A stretch of DNA of 64,000 nucleotides from the NCBI RefSeq assembly GCF_050271975.1, contig NZ_CP189850.1, positions 1,860,001-1,924,000 of the forward strand, read 5' to 3'. Made by a program: the position numbers and the translations under genes. This stretch comes from Litorimonas sp947503715. GTDB taxonomy: Bacteria > Pseudomonadota > Alphaproteobacteria > Caulobacterales > Maricaulaceae. The notes beneath the pieces are model-generated. The model was given only the letters and a program-made list of their open reading frames with translations, did not search any database and was not told where the DNA came from. Shown one piece after another: positions 49,964-58,094 of the stretch; position 1 is the stretch's first letter, and each line of letters begins with the position of its first letter.

Positions 49964-51403
49964 GTGGCGATAGACCGCATATTATTCTGGCTGGGTCGAA
50001 CGTTCCTGCTCTGCACGGGACTGTTTACGATCACGGCAATCATTAGCTTCATCGCGCAAGACCTGTCCGGGGCCATAATTATGGCATCCTTGGGTGTCTC
50101 CATCGGTGTATTTGGTCTTTTGCTGGTTATGCTTTCTTCTGGCACCGGAGAGCATGAAACCAAAGCTGAAGCCCTGGTTTTCCTCACGATGTTCTGGGTT
50201 TTAGTGCCTGCGATTCTCTGCGTGCCCTTCCGTGTGATGGGGGCAAGTCCGGACCTTCTCTCCGCTTATTTTGAAAGTGTCTCCGCTTTCACGACGACGG
50301 GCGCGACACGGCTTGTGCCGGACGCCCTCCCGCCGGTCCTTTTATTTTGGAGATCTCTCCTGCAATGGGCGGGCGGGGTCAGTGTGGCGACCTTTGCCAT
50401 CGTGATATTAGCGGCGGTAAACCAAACCGGAACGGGGGTGCACCGGTCCATTCTTTTCACATCGCGCAAAGGGGAATTGTTCACGCGCCTCATCGCTATT
50501 GGGCGCCTGGTGGCGGGGATATATCTTTTATTGGCTTTGATCGGGTTCACCCTCATGACTTTGGGCGGGGCACCGGCCTTTGAGGCTTTATGCTTAGCCT
50601 TGAGCGGGATCAGCACGGGGGGGCTAACACCCCGAGCAGGCCCTCTCCAGCTTTACATACCGCCTTTCGCCGCCACGGTTCTGGCGGTTCTCTGTATTTT
50701 TGGCGCGCTCAATCTTGCCATTATTTGGGATTTCTTCCGCTTGCGGAAGATGCGCGAGGCTTGGCGTTTGATCTTGAATGCGGAACATCGTGCGCTGTTC
50801 GTAATCTTGGCCAGTCTCGTCGTCATCGGCGTGTTGTTTTCCGGATTGGGTAATCTATTCGATCTCTTCCTCGATAGCGCCTATTTTGTCAGTTCCACCG
50901 GATTTCAATATCAGGTGATCAGCATCGACATGGTCCCGCCGGCTATTCTGATCACCGTGGCCTTAGTAGGCGGCTCTGCATTGTCGACAGCGGGAGGAGT
51001 AAAGCTCATCCGCATGCTCCTGCTCTTCCGTCATTTGGGCACAGAATTGTCGCGCCTGTCTCATCCTTCACGCGTGCTGCCCATGAAATTCAAGTCGCAG
51101 ACCATCTCGGATGCGGCCTTTCTCTCTATCTGGATGTATTTCTTTGCTTACACATTGGCCTTTGGGATTGGGATATCCCTGATGGGCGTTGTCGGACTTT
51201 CCTTGGATGATGCCATAGCCACCTCTGCGGCGAGCCTGTCCAATGTCGGGCCGCTGCTGAATTTGACACTCCCGGAATCAGGCCTGACCTATGAGCAATT
51301 CACGTCTGGACAGATGGGGGTCTTCATTATTCTGATGCTGATGGGCCGAATAGAAGTTCTCGGCGCTGTTGCGCTCTTTATGCCTAATTTTTGGAAGCGC
51401 TAG
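49964..51403 (+). CDS. trkH: Trk potassium uptake transporter TrkH
   Basis: TrkH is the membrane pore of the Trk system, a member of the SKT family with four pore-loop repeats. The selectivity-filter regions are recognisable as SVSAFTTTGAT, SGISTGGLTPRAG, YFVSSTGFQYQ and SLSNVGPLLN. About ten membrane helices are visible in 479 aa. The start is a GTG at 49964 in AGGTGGCGATAG, giving VAIDRILFWLGRTF; no better ATG exists. It is co-directional with trkA, with a 13-base gap. Confidence 0.94.
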   Translation: MAIDRILFWLGRTFLLCTGLFTITAIISFIAQDLSGAIIMASLGVSIGVFGLLLVMLSSGTGEHETKAEALVFLTMFWVLVPAILCVPFRVMGASPDLLSAYFESVSAFTTTGATRLVPDALPPVLLFWRSLLQWAGGVSVATFAIVILAAVNQTGTGVHRSILFTSRKGELFTRLIAIGRLVAGIYLLLALIGFTLMTLGGAPAFEALCLALSGISTGGLTPRAGPLQLYIPPFAATVLAVLCIFGALNLAIIWDFFRLRKMREAWRLILNAEHRALFVILASLVVIGVLFSGLGNLFDLFLDSAYFVSSTGFQYQVISIDMVPPAILITVALVGGSALSTAGGVKLIRMLLLFRHLGTELSRLSHPSRVLPMKFKSQTISDAAFLSIWMYFFAYTLAFGIGISLMGVVGLSLDDAIATSAASLSNVGPLLNLTLPESGLTYEQFTSGQMGVFIILMLMGRIEVLGAVALFMPNFWKR

Positions 51404-51496
51404 GCCAAGGCGACAGCCTAAGACATTTTTCGTCACATCTGATGGATTGAGGCTTGCAACCCCAAATCGACTGCGCCACAAACTGCGGTGTGGGAC

Positions 51497-51524
51497 GCCA
51501 TAACACTTTACCCTATGTTATGGC
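51497..51524 (+). promoter_or_regulatory. Perfect hairpin upstream of hfq
   Basis: GCCATAACA (51497-51505) pairs perfectly with TGTTATGGC (51516-51524) around a 10-base loop, 28 bases before the hfq ATG. A weaker stem CCACA/TGTGG lies just upstream. The following TTAAACATAAAAATAAA is A-rich, a typical Hfq-binding context, so the leader could serve autoregulation of hfq; an operator palindrome is the alternative. No function can be proven from sequence. Confidence 0.4.
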
Positions 51525-51552
51525 TTAAACATAAAAATAAAGGGGGAGTGAT

Positions 51553-51798
51553 ATGCCAGACCGTAATCAAAATCTTCAGGACACATTTCTAAATGCTGTT
51601 CGCAAAGCAAAAACGCCCGTTACGATTTTTCTCGTCAATGGAGTGAAATTGCAAGGTATGGTGACGTGGTTCGATAATTTCTGCGTCCTGCTGCGCCGCG
51701 ATGGTCAGGTCCAGCTTGTTTACAAACACGCAATTTCCACGATCATGCCAGGCGGTCCCGTTCAGTTGCACGATCCTGTTGATACTGACGACGAGTAG
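51553..51798 (+). CDS. hfq: RNA chaperone Hfq
   Basis: Hfq is the hexameric Sm-like protein that pairs small RNAs with mRNAs. At 81 aa it is nearly just the core: LQDTFLNAVRKAKTPVTIFLVNG, KLQGMVTWFDNF (Sm1) and VYKHAISTIMP (Sm2, YKHA signature) with a short acidic tail DPVDTDDE. GGGGGAG lies 5 bases before the ATG. hflX follows after 14 bases, the conserved hfq-hflX pair. The existence of Hfq makes base-pairing small RNAs likely in this organism. Confidence 0.98.
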   Translation: MPDRNQNLQDTFLNAVRKAKTPVTIFLVNGVKLQGMVTWFDNFCVLLRRDGQVQLVYKHAISTIMPGGPVQLHDPVDTDDE

Positions 51799-51812
51799 GG
51801 TTACGGCCCTGC

Positions 51813-53129
51813 ATGGTTGAACATGCTGTTAAACAGGACCGCGCCCTCGTCGCGCATCCCCGATTTGCCGATAATCGCGCATCAGATGCGGATTATGACT
51901 TAGAAGAGGCCATTGGTCTCGCCGAAGCGCTTGGCGTTGAACCGTCGGTCGCGAAAATCATTCCGATCCGCGATATTCGCAGTTCGAATTTCTTCGGCTC
52001 GGGTCAGATTGACGAAATGGCGGCGGAGATTGCCGCAAATGAATTGACGCTTGTCATTATCAACTCGTCACTCACGCCCGTTCAGCAACGGAACTTGGAA
52101 CGCACTCTCAAAGTTAAAGTCATCGACCGGACGGGCCTGATCCTCGAAATTTTCGGCCTCCGCGCGGCGACGAAAGAAGGTTCGCTTCAGGTCGAGCTCG
52201 CGCGTTTGGGTTATGAACGCTCCCGCCTCGTGCGGACCTGGACCCATTTGGAACGGCAGCGGGGTGGCACAGGCGGTCTGGCGGGTCCGGGTGAAACGCA
52301 GATTGAGAGCGACCGTCGCGTCCTGAATGACAAGATAACGCGATTGAAGCGCAAATTGGACGATGTCCGCCGCACGCGTGGACTGCAACGCAAAGCCCGC
52401 CAACGCGCACCCGAACGTGTCGTCGCGCTTGTTGGTTATACCAATGCGGGGAAATCGACGCTGTTCAACAAACTGACGACGGGTGGTGTCATGGCGAAGG
52501 ATATGCTCTTTGCGACGCTGGATACGACCCATCGTATTCTACCTTTGCCGAGCGGGCAAACGGCTGTGCTGTCTGATACTGTTGGCTTTATCTCTGACCT
52601 GCCGACCTCCCTTATCACCGCCTTCCGCGCGACGCTGGAGGAAGTGAAAGAAGCCGACTTGCTGCTTCATGTGCGTGACATGTCCGATCCTTTGACGGAA
52701 CGGAGACGCGAGGAAGTCATGGAAGTGCTGGAACAGATCGAGGCCGGACCTGAACATGGCCAGCCGATTATCGAGGTCTGGAATAAGGTCGATCTGTTGA
52801 ACGAGCTGGAAGCTGAACATCTTTCAGAACGCGCCAATGCGACGCGCACACATGCCGATATGATGGATGCGTTCGAAATCTCCTGCCTGACAGGTGAAGG
52901 TATCGAGGCGCTGGAGAACGGGATTGAGGAAGCACTGACCCGCAACGACCATATTCTGGATGTGAAAATCACGCCTGCCAACTTCTCGGCCCGCGCTTGG
53001 TTGCATGAGAACGGGCAAGTCCTCCGCGATGAAGCGTCTGATGACGGCACAGTCCTGATGCAGGTTCGCGTCAATGAGTCGGATGCGGGGAAATTCCTCG
53101 CCCGCTACCGCGAACTTATTATCAATTAG
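51813..53129 (+). CDS. hflX: GTPase HflX
   Basis: HflX is a translational GTPase that splits stalled or hibernating ribosomes. The 438-aa protein has an N-terminal ribosome-binding domain (SSNFFGSGQIDEM, GGTGGLAGPGETQIESDRR), a coiled coil, and the G domain with GYTNAGKSTLFN (G1), DTVGFISDLP (G3) and NKVDLL (G4). It begins 14 bases after hfq. Its stop overlaps the convergent mazG stop by 4 bases. Confidence 0.96.
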   Translation: MVEHAVKQDRALVAHPRFADNRASDADYDLEEAIGLAEALGVEPSVAKIIPIRDIRSSNFFGSGQIDEMAAEIAANELTLVIINSSLTPVQQRNLERTLKVKVIDRTGLILEIFGLRAATKEGSLQVELARLGYERSRLVRTWTHLERQRGGTGGLAGPGETQIESDRRVLNDKITRLKRKLDDVRRTRGLQRKARQRAPERVVALVGYTNAGKSTLFNKLTTGGVMAKDMLFATLDTTHRILPLPSGQTAVLSDTVGFISDLPTSLITAFRATLEEVKEADLLLHVRDMSDPLTERRREEVMEVLEQIEAGPEHGQPIIEVWNKVDLLNELEAEHLSERANATRTHADMMDAFEISCLTGEGIEALENGIEEALTRNDHILDVKITPANFSARAWLHENGQVLRDEASDDGTVLMQVRVNESDAGKFLARYRELIIN

Positions 53130-53881
53130 AGCCCGTCGCGTTTAGCCGCCTGCCAGAGGGCTTCCATCTCATCCAGAGTGAGCGATTCTAGGTCTGGCTC
53201 TGCGCGCTTCTCAACTTCGTTAAACCGCTTTGTGAATTTGCCGTTGGCACGGCGCAGCGCGGCTTCCGGATCGATTTTCAGTTTACGCGCGAGATTCACG
53301 ACGGAGAAGAGTAGATCGCCAATCTCGTTCTCGATCTCGTCAACATCGCCGTCTTTCACAGCTTCACGAACTTCCTCGATTTCCTCAGACAACTTTTCAT
53401 AAGGACCATCCGTATCCGGCCAGTCAAATCCCTTCTTCGCCGCGCGTTTCTGCAACTTTTCCGCCCGTAATAAGGCGGGGAGCGACAGCGCGATACCGTC
53501 CAGCGTTTTCTGCTCGCCCTTACCGCTCCGCTCTGCCGCTTTAATCGCATCCCAATCGGGTTTCTCCGCCCCTTCGAAGACATGCGGATGCCTCCGCACC
53601 ATCTTCTCGACAAGACCGTCACAGACATCCGCGAAATCGAAGGCTCCATCTTCGCTCGCGATTTTCGAGTGGAACAGAACCTGAAACAGAAGATCGCCAA
53701 GTTCGGATTTTAGATCGGTCATATCCTGACGATTGATCGCGTCCATGACCTCATAGGCTTCCTCCACTGTGTAGGGCGCGATGGTTTCGAATGTCTGCTC
53801 GTGATCCCACGGGCAATCCGTCCGCAGACGGTCCATCAGCTTCGTGATCCGCGCATAGGGCGTCGCGCCGAGATCGGTCAT
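53126..53881 (-). CDS. mazG: Nucleoside triphosphate pyrophosphohydrolase MazG
   Basis: MazG hydrolyses NTPs and dNTPs to monophosphates, cleaning up non-canonical nucleotides and lowering ppGpp under stress. The 251-aa protein has two MazG domains: the N-terminal one with EEAYEVMDA and ELGDLLFQVLFHSKI, the C-terminal one with EEIEEVREA and EIGDLLFSVVNLARK. CPWDHEQTFETI near residue 20 is the usual family start. Its ATG overlaps the ccmD stop (ATGA), so mazG is the last gene of a ccmABCD-mazG unit on the minus strand. Confidence 0.95.
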   Translation of the reverse strand: MTDLGATPYARITKLMDRLRTDCPWDHEQTFETIAPYTVEEAYEVMDAINRQDMTDLKSELGDLLFQVLFHSKIASEDGAFDFADVCDGLVEKMVRRHPHVFEGAEKPDWDAIKAAERSGKGEQKTLDGIALSLPALLRAEKLQKRAAKKGFDWPDTDGPYEKLSEEIEEVREAVKDGDVDEIENEIGDLLFSVVNLARKLKIDPEAALRRANGKFTKRFNEVEKRAEPDLESLTLDEMEALWQAAKRDGL

Positions 53882-53985
53882 CTGCGAGGTTTTCTCAGCG
53901 TTAGAATGACGAGCAACCCAAGCGTGAACGCAGAGATGCCGTAAGAGGCCAGAATAAAGGCCGTGTTTTTACCGAAATCAATCAT
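53878..53985 (-). CDS. ccmD: Heme exporter protein CcmD
   Basis: This tiny 35-aa protein reads MIDFGKNTAFILASYGIS, then AFTLGLLVILTLRKPRR. It has one membrane helix with the conserved tyrosine (ASYG) and a basic cytoplasmic end, the CcmD pattern. CcmD stabilises the CcmABC release complex that hands heme to CcmE. It overlaps ccmC by 8 bases at its start and mazG by 3 bases at its end, exactly where ccmD is expected. Confidence 0.9.
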   Translation of the reverse strand: MIDFGKNTAFILASYGISAFTLGLLVILTLRKPRR

Positions 53986-54733
53986 GTGTCACCGTCTCCA
54001 GTTTGACGGAAGCAGGTTTATTGGTGGCGGCCCGTTGGGATTTTAACTCTGCCAATTCGGCTTCGGTTCCCCGTAAGGCAAACCAAGCGAGAAGGGCGGT
54101 ATAGCCCAGCGCCATGAGGAGGAGCGGAAGCAGCAATTCAAAGGGCAATCCCGGCGCGCCAGGTTCCGATATCGTCGCGGGCTGGTGCAGCGTATTCCAC
54201 CAATTCACCGAGAATTTGATGATCGGAATATTGAGCCATCCGACCATGGCAACAATTGCGGCGAGACGGGCCGCTTGGCGACGATCCGCGACGATATTCC
54301 AAATCGCCATATATCCGATATAGATGAAAAGCAGCACGAGAACAGAGGTCATCCGCCCGTCCCATTGCCACCATGTCCCCCAAGCCGGACGCCCCCAGAG
54401 GCTCCCCGTGACCAGGGCGAGGAAGGTAAACGCGGCCCCCGGCAGGGCGAGGGACCTCGCGACACTATCGGCGAGATTATGCCGCCAGACGAAACTGACA
54501 AGGCTGGCCACCGCAATCGCAGTATAGGCCGCCATGGAACACCAAGCCGCAGGAACGTGGACATACATCATCCGCACGGTCTGCCCGTGCTCAATCGCGG
54601 GAGGAGAGAAGATGAGGGACACCAGAGTTCCAAAGCCAATCAGGGCCAAGGCCAGCCAACCCGCAATCGGTGTCGCGTATTTGGAGAACCGCAGAAAACG
54701 GGCGGGATTGGCGAGATAGCTGATAAAGCGCAT
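53978..54733 (-). CDS. ccmC: Heme export membrane protein CcmC
   Basis: CcmC presents heme to CcmE in cytochrome c maturation. The tryptophan-rich WGTWWQWDGRMTS signature is present, along with conserved periplasmic histidines in YVHVPAAW and NTLHQP. Six membrane helices are visible in 251 aa. It starts at the ATG one base past the ccmB stop. The C-terminus extends in a hydrophilic tail of about 30 residues. Confidence 0.96.
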   Translation of the reverse strand: MRFISYLANPARFLRFSKYATPIAGWLALALIGFGTLVSLIFSPPAIEHGQTVRMMYVHVPAAWCSMAAYTAIAVASLVSFVWRHNLADSVARSLALPGAAFTFLALVTGSLWGRPAWGTWWQWDGRMTSVLVLLFIYIGYMAIWNIVADRRQAARLAAIVAMVGWLNIPIIKFSVNWWNTLHQPATISEPGAPGLPFELLLPLLLMALGYTALLAWFALRGTEAELAELKSQRAATNKPASVKLETVTHD

Positions 54734-55402
54734 TTAACGATCCGTATTGGCCGCCAGGGCAGCGGCAGTTGCGGGTACTGATACTGCCAATGCCAGAAGA
54801 GACAAGCCCGCGAGAGCGCGAAATTCTACCGCAGCCCAGCCTGTGATGGCATAGGCTTGCGACGCCGCCACGCCGAAAATCAGGATCGGCACGAGGAGCG
54901 GCGCACTGATGAAAATCGCGAGGAAGCCGCCTTTTCCTTGGCCACCCGTTAGAGCCCCGGCAAGCGCTGTGAAGGCCGCTATGCCCGGAAAGGCCAGCAG
55001 GAGCGCGGCGACGAGGCCGATGACCGTCTCAGAATTCAGATCAAAGAGCAGCGACCAAAGCGGAGCCGTTATAATCAGTGGGAGAAGATGGATGAGGCCG
55101 AAGGCGAAGATCCCACTGCCCGCCTGTTCCAGATATCCGAACCCGCCCAGCCAAAGCTGTCCCGTTGTCCCGTCTTTTATATCTTCTGAAAATGCGCGGT
55201 CCGCGCTCATCAGGGTTGCGAATGTCACGGCCAGCCAGATGAGCGGCACGCCAAGGCGGCGCAGCGTTGACATCTCTCCGTCTAAGGCAATCGCGGAAAG
55301 CGTTAGGAAGATCACCATGAAGACCAGCCCGTAAGCCCATGTCCCGCCGGAGCGGGCCGCGCGCTTTACGTCACGTTTAAGTATGGTCGAAACACCGATC
55401 AT
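54734..55402 (-). CDS. ccmB: Heme exporter protein CcmB
   Basis: CcmB is the membrane partner of the CcmA ATPase in the CcmABCD complex. The 222-aa protein has about six membrane helices, the N-terminal LKRDVKRAARSGGTWAYGL and FSEDIKDGTTGQLWL, and a conserved PLLVPILIFGV near residue 165. Its ATG overlaps the ccmA stop by 4 bases. Sequence divergence is higher than for CcmC, but context is unambiguous. Confidence 0.93.
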   Translation of the reverse strand: MIGVSTILKRDVKRAARSGGTWAYGLVFMVIFLTLSAIALDGEMSTLRRLGVPLIWLAVTFATLMSADRAFSEDIKDGTTGQLWLGGFGYLEQAGSGIFAFGLIHLLPLIITAPLWSLLFDLNSETVIGLVAALLLAFPGIAAFTALAGALTGGQGKGGFLAIFISAPLLVPILIFGVAASQAYAITGWAAVEFRALAGLSLLALAVSVPATAAALAANTDR

Positions 55403-55980
55403 CCGAGCGTAAGTCTTTGCGTGAAGATATTTGCAACGGGAATGGGCGTATGCGACGCGACGATGGCTATGCCGTCATTGGAGATGTGTTCGGATAAGAG
55501 CGCGGTCACATCCTCCCGACCCGCGGCGTCCAAACCCGCAAGGGGTTCGTCCAAAATCCAAATTGGCTTTTCCGCAGCGATAAGATTGGCGATCGAGAGT
55601 CGTTTCGCTTGGCCGGTTGAAAGCCGTTCCGTCCGAGTTGTAGCGTGGGATTCCATATCCACAGTACCCAAGTCCGCGCCCCAGAATTGCGCGGATTCTA
55701 GCGTAGTTAGGCCGGATTTATTGTAAGTGTCCGCAGGCAAAAACGCGACGGCGTCGGGAGCTTTGCAGCTCTCTTCATTCAGGGCCCACGCAACCTGTCC
55801 GGAGGCAGGCTGGCTCAATCCCGCGCAAGTGCGCAGCAGGGATGTTTTTCCAATCCCGTTCCCCCCTTCAACCCAGAGAAGTTGTGGTCGGTCCAAGGTC
55901 AGCGTCATTGCAGATATCAGGGTCCGGTGACCCCGAATGATATCAACATCAATCAGCTTTAATGTGGCGGTGCCGGTCAT
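55399..55980 (-). CDS. ccmA: Cytochrome c biogenesis ATP-binding protein CcmA
   Basis: CcmA powers release of heme-loaded CcmE. It is a short ABC ATPase with Walker A EGGNGIGKTSLLR, signature LSTGQAKRLSIA and Walker B IWILDEPLAGLD, followed by SHTP as the switch histidine. I chose the ATG at 55980 (193 aa), giving MTGTATLKLIDV, close to the usual length. ATGs at 56019 and 56073 would add 13 to 31 uncharacteristic residues and run into the ccmE leader. It heads the ccmABCD-mazG unit. Confidence 0.93.
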   Translation of the reverse strand: MTGTATLKLIDVDIIRGHRTLISAMTLTLDRPQLLWVEGGNGIGKTSLLRTCAGLSQPASGQVAWALNEESCKAPDAVAFLPADTYNKSGLTTLESAQFWGADLGTVDMESHATTRTERLSTGQAKRLSIANLIAAEKPIWILDEPLAGLDAAGREDVTALLSEHISNDGIAIVASHTPIPVANIFTQRLTLG

Positions 55981-56061
55981 GTCCCGTCCATAGCGGTGGT
56001 GCGCGATGATGTCACTCATTTGGACTGCGCCATTGCGCTTGCGGGGGAGGCCGTCCGTGCT

Positions 56062-56523
56062 ATGTCTCCGCACATGTCAGATACCCGTGTTAAACCGCCC
56101 AATCGTAACCGTCGCCTTCTTTGGATCGGTATTCTCGGTCTTATGCTGGCGGCAGGTTTGTTTCTGATCTTGCAGGCCCTCAATGAGAATACGCAGTTCT
56201 TTGAAAACCCATCTGATGTGGTGGCTGAAGGATTTGAGCCCCGTTCTGATATCTTCAAAATCGGCGGGCTGGTGGCTGAGGGGACCGTCGATACGCAGGG
56301 CCTGACAACGCGGTTTAGGGTAGAAGATTTTGAACGCGAAATGCGTATGCCCATTAATGTGACCTACACTGGTGCCTTGCCGGATCTTTTTCGGGAAGGG
56401 CAGGGCGTCGTGATTTCAGGGCGGCTCACTTCACCGACGACCTTTCAAGCCGTGGAAGTTCTCGCGAAACATGATGAAAATTATCAGCCTGAAATTTCCT
56501 ACCGTGACGGAGAAGATAAATAG
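56062..56523 (+). CDS. ccmE: Cytochrome c maturation heme chaperone CcmE
   Basis: CcmE binds heme covalently in the periplasm and delivers it to apocytochrome c. The membrane anchor RRLLWIGILGLMLAAGLFLI is followed by an OB-fold domain (FKIGGLVAEGTV, INVTYTGALPDLFREGQGVV) and the heme-binding histidine H137 in AKHDENYQP. The ATG at 56062 has GGGGGAGG 11 bases upstream; 56074 is an alternative. ccmE is divergent from ccmA rather than joined to ccmFGH, which are not in this window. Confidence 0.94.
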   Translation: MSPHMSDTRVKPPNRNRRLLWIGILGLMLAAGLFLILQALNENTQFFENPSDVVAEGFEPRSDIFKIGGLVAEGTVDTQGLTTRFRVEDFEREMRMPINVTYTGALPDLFREGQGVVISGRLTSPTTFQAVEVLAKHDENYQPEISYRDGEDK

Positions 56524-56891
56524 ACCGGTTCGTGTGGGGGAACCGACCTATCTATCCGTATTAGCCGAAGCCAATTCTGAAATTCAAGTGACGGATAGCT
56601 TGGCCGATGTGGGGCAACCGCACCATCCGTCTGCCCGGATTGCTCCAGACAATTTGTTTATGACAGCGCTAGACAGTGTTTGGGAGTGATTCACAGTATT
56701 GTTCGTGTATAAGTTATCCTAACCCTAAGTTTTTTTTAGTTAATTTTGCACCTTTAAGCATAGGATTTGTTTCAGGTGAGGACAAAAATTTTATAAATTG
56801 GTTTGCGAAATCAGTGTTTGACCTCCTCATAGGACAGTCCTGCCTGACAGTGATGGCTTGTACTTTTCACCGCGTGGCATAAACCCAACCT
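56524..56891. other. Gene-free, partly AT-rich stretch between ccmE and crtY
   Basis: This 368-base stretch holds no convincing gene. Two small open frames (56471-56689 and 56676-56882, plus strand) lack family resemblance and ribosome sites. The part 56690-56830 is clearly AT-rich, with an eight-T run at 56731-56738 and a TTTATAAAT box near 56790, and may contain the crtY-crtI promoter. A short palindrome AGGACAGTCCT lies at about 56831-56841. I see no terminator hairpin before the T run. Confidence 0.5.
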
Positions 56892-58094
56892 ATGACAGAA
56901 ACGCCTGATATGATCATCGTTGGCGCAGGCCTCTCCGGTCTGCTGACGGCGTGGCGCTGCCTTGATGTAAACCCCGGTCTGACGATTGAGATTGTCGAAG
57001 CTTCGGACCAAATCGCGGGCGATCACACATGGTCGTTTAATCTGACTGATGTAGCGCCGGATCTGCAAGATTGGATCAAACCTTTTATTGCTTATCAATG
57101 GGATCGCTATGACGTGAAATTCCCAAAGCGGGAACGGACTCTGGATATTCCCTATTGTACCGGAAATAGCGAGACACTCCGCGCCTGTGTTCAGCCGCAT
57201 ATTGAAAGCGGGCGCTTGCAGGTTCGGTTGAACACGCGGGTGGAGACGCTCTCTCCTGATCACGTGGTTTTGGGGAATGGGGAGAAATTGTCCGCGACCT
57301 GCGTTTTGGATGCGCGTGGGTTCGAACCGAATAACGATGTCTTTCTCGGTTATCAGAAGTTTGTCGGTCACGTGATTAAAACCGAGACGCCACATGGCGT
57401 TGAACGTCCCATCATTATGGACGCGACAGTGGAGCAACTTGGCGGGTACCGCTTTGTCTATTGCTTGCCCTATTCTGAAACCGAACTCCTTGTTGAAGAT
57501 ACATATTACACGGACGGCCCCGACTTGCAGAGCCAAGAGGTGGATGCGCGGATTAAGGATTATATCCGCGATCGCTTGCGTGTGGATGAGTATGAGGTTG
57601 TGAGGCGGGAGAAGGGGGTTCTGCCAATAACATTGGCGGTAAAAAAAGATGCATATTACCCGCCAGCCATTGGTATACGGGGTGGTTTTTTTCATGCTGT
57701 AACTGGATATAGTTTTCCAGATGCGTTGAAAAATGCTTACTGGTTGGCTTGGGATTTTGACTGTTTCAAAAACTTTCCTGACGAACAAGCCGAGGGACAT
57801 ATTTATTCTGCGTGCATAAATTTGAAGCGTGAGAAATATAAGTCCGAACGCTTCCTCCGCCTCCTCAACCGCATGCTGTTCCGCGCGGCAAAGCCCACGG
57901 AACGCTATAGCGTCCTCCAGCGGTTTTACGGGCTGAACCAAGGTCTGATCGAACGGTTCTATGGCGGCACGCTGACGTGGCGCGACAAAGCGCGCATCCT
58001 CATCGGAAAGCCGCCCGTGCCCGTATCTAAAGCACTTTATAATTTCAGCGAATCCGCCTTTATCAGGCGCGAACGCAAGAAGGACGCGCCGTAA
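56892..58094 (+). CDS. crtY: Lycopene beta-cyclase CrtY
   Basis: CrtY cyclises the ends of lycopene to give beta-carotene. It is a flavoprotein with an N-terminal dinucleotide fold (DMIIVGAGLSGLLTAWR), the bacterial CrtY motif GDHTWSF, VLDARGFEP, and the later LLVEDTYYTDG and GFFHAVTGYSFPDAL. At 400 aa it is full length. The stretch from about 57625 to 57840 is lower in G+C than the rest (sampled lines 38-45 percent against about 55), but the frame is continuous. crtI starts at the next base after the stop. Confidence 0.93.
   Translation: MTETPDMIIVGAGLSGLLTAWRCLDVNPGLTIEIVEASDQIAGDHTWSFNLTDVAPDLQDWIKPFIAYQWDRYDVKFPKRERTLDIPYCTGNSETLRACVQPHIESGRLQVRLNTRVETLSPDHVVLGNGEKLSATCVLDARGFEPNNDVFLGYQKFVGHVIKTETPHGVERPIIMDATVEQLGGYRFVYCLPYSETELLVEDTYYTDGPDLQSQEVDARIKDYIRDRLRVDEYEVVRREKGVLPITLAVKKDAYYPPAIGIRGGFFHAVTGYSFPDALKNAYWLAWDFDCFKNFPDEQAEGHIYSACINLKREKYKSERFLRLLNRMLFRAAKPTERYSVLQRFYGLNQGLIERFYGGTLTWRDKARILIGKPPVPVSKALYNFSESAFIRRERKKDAP

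Noticed and set aside
56471..56689. A 72-codon frame overlapping the end of ccmE
   Set aside because: Starts inside ccmE in another frame, no ribosome site, no recognisable family, and no support from context.
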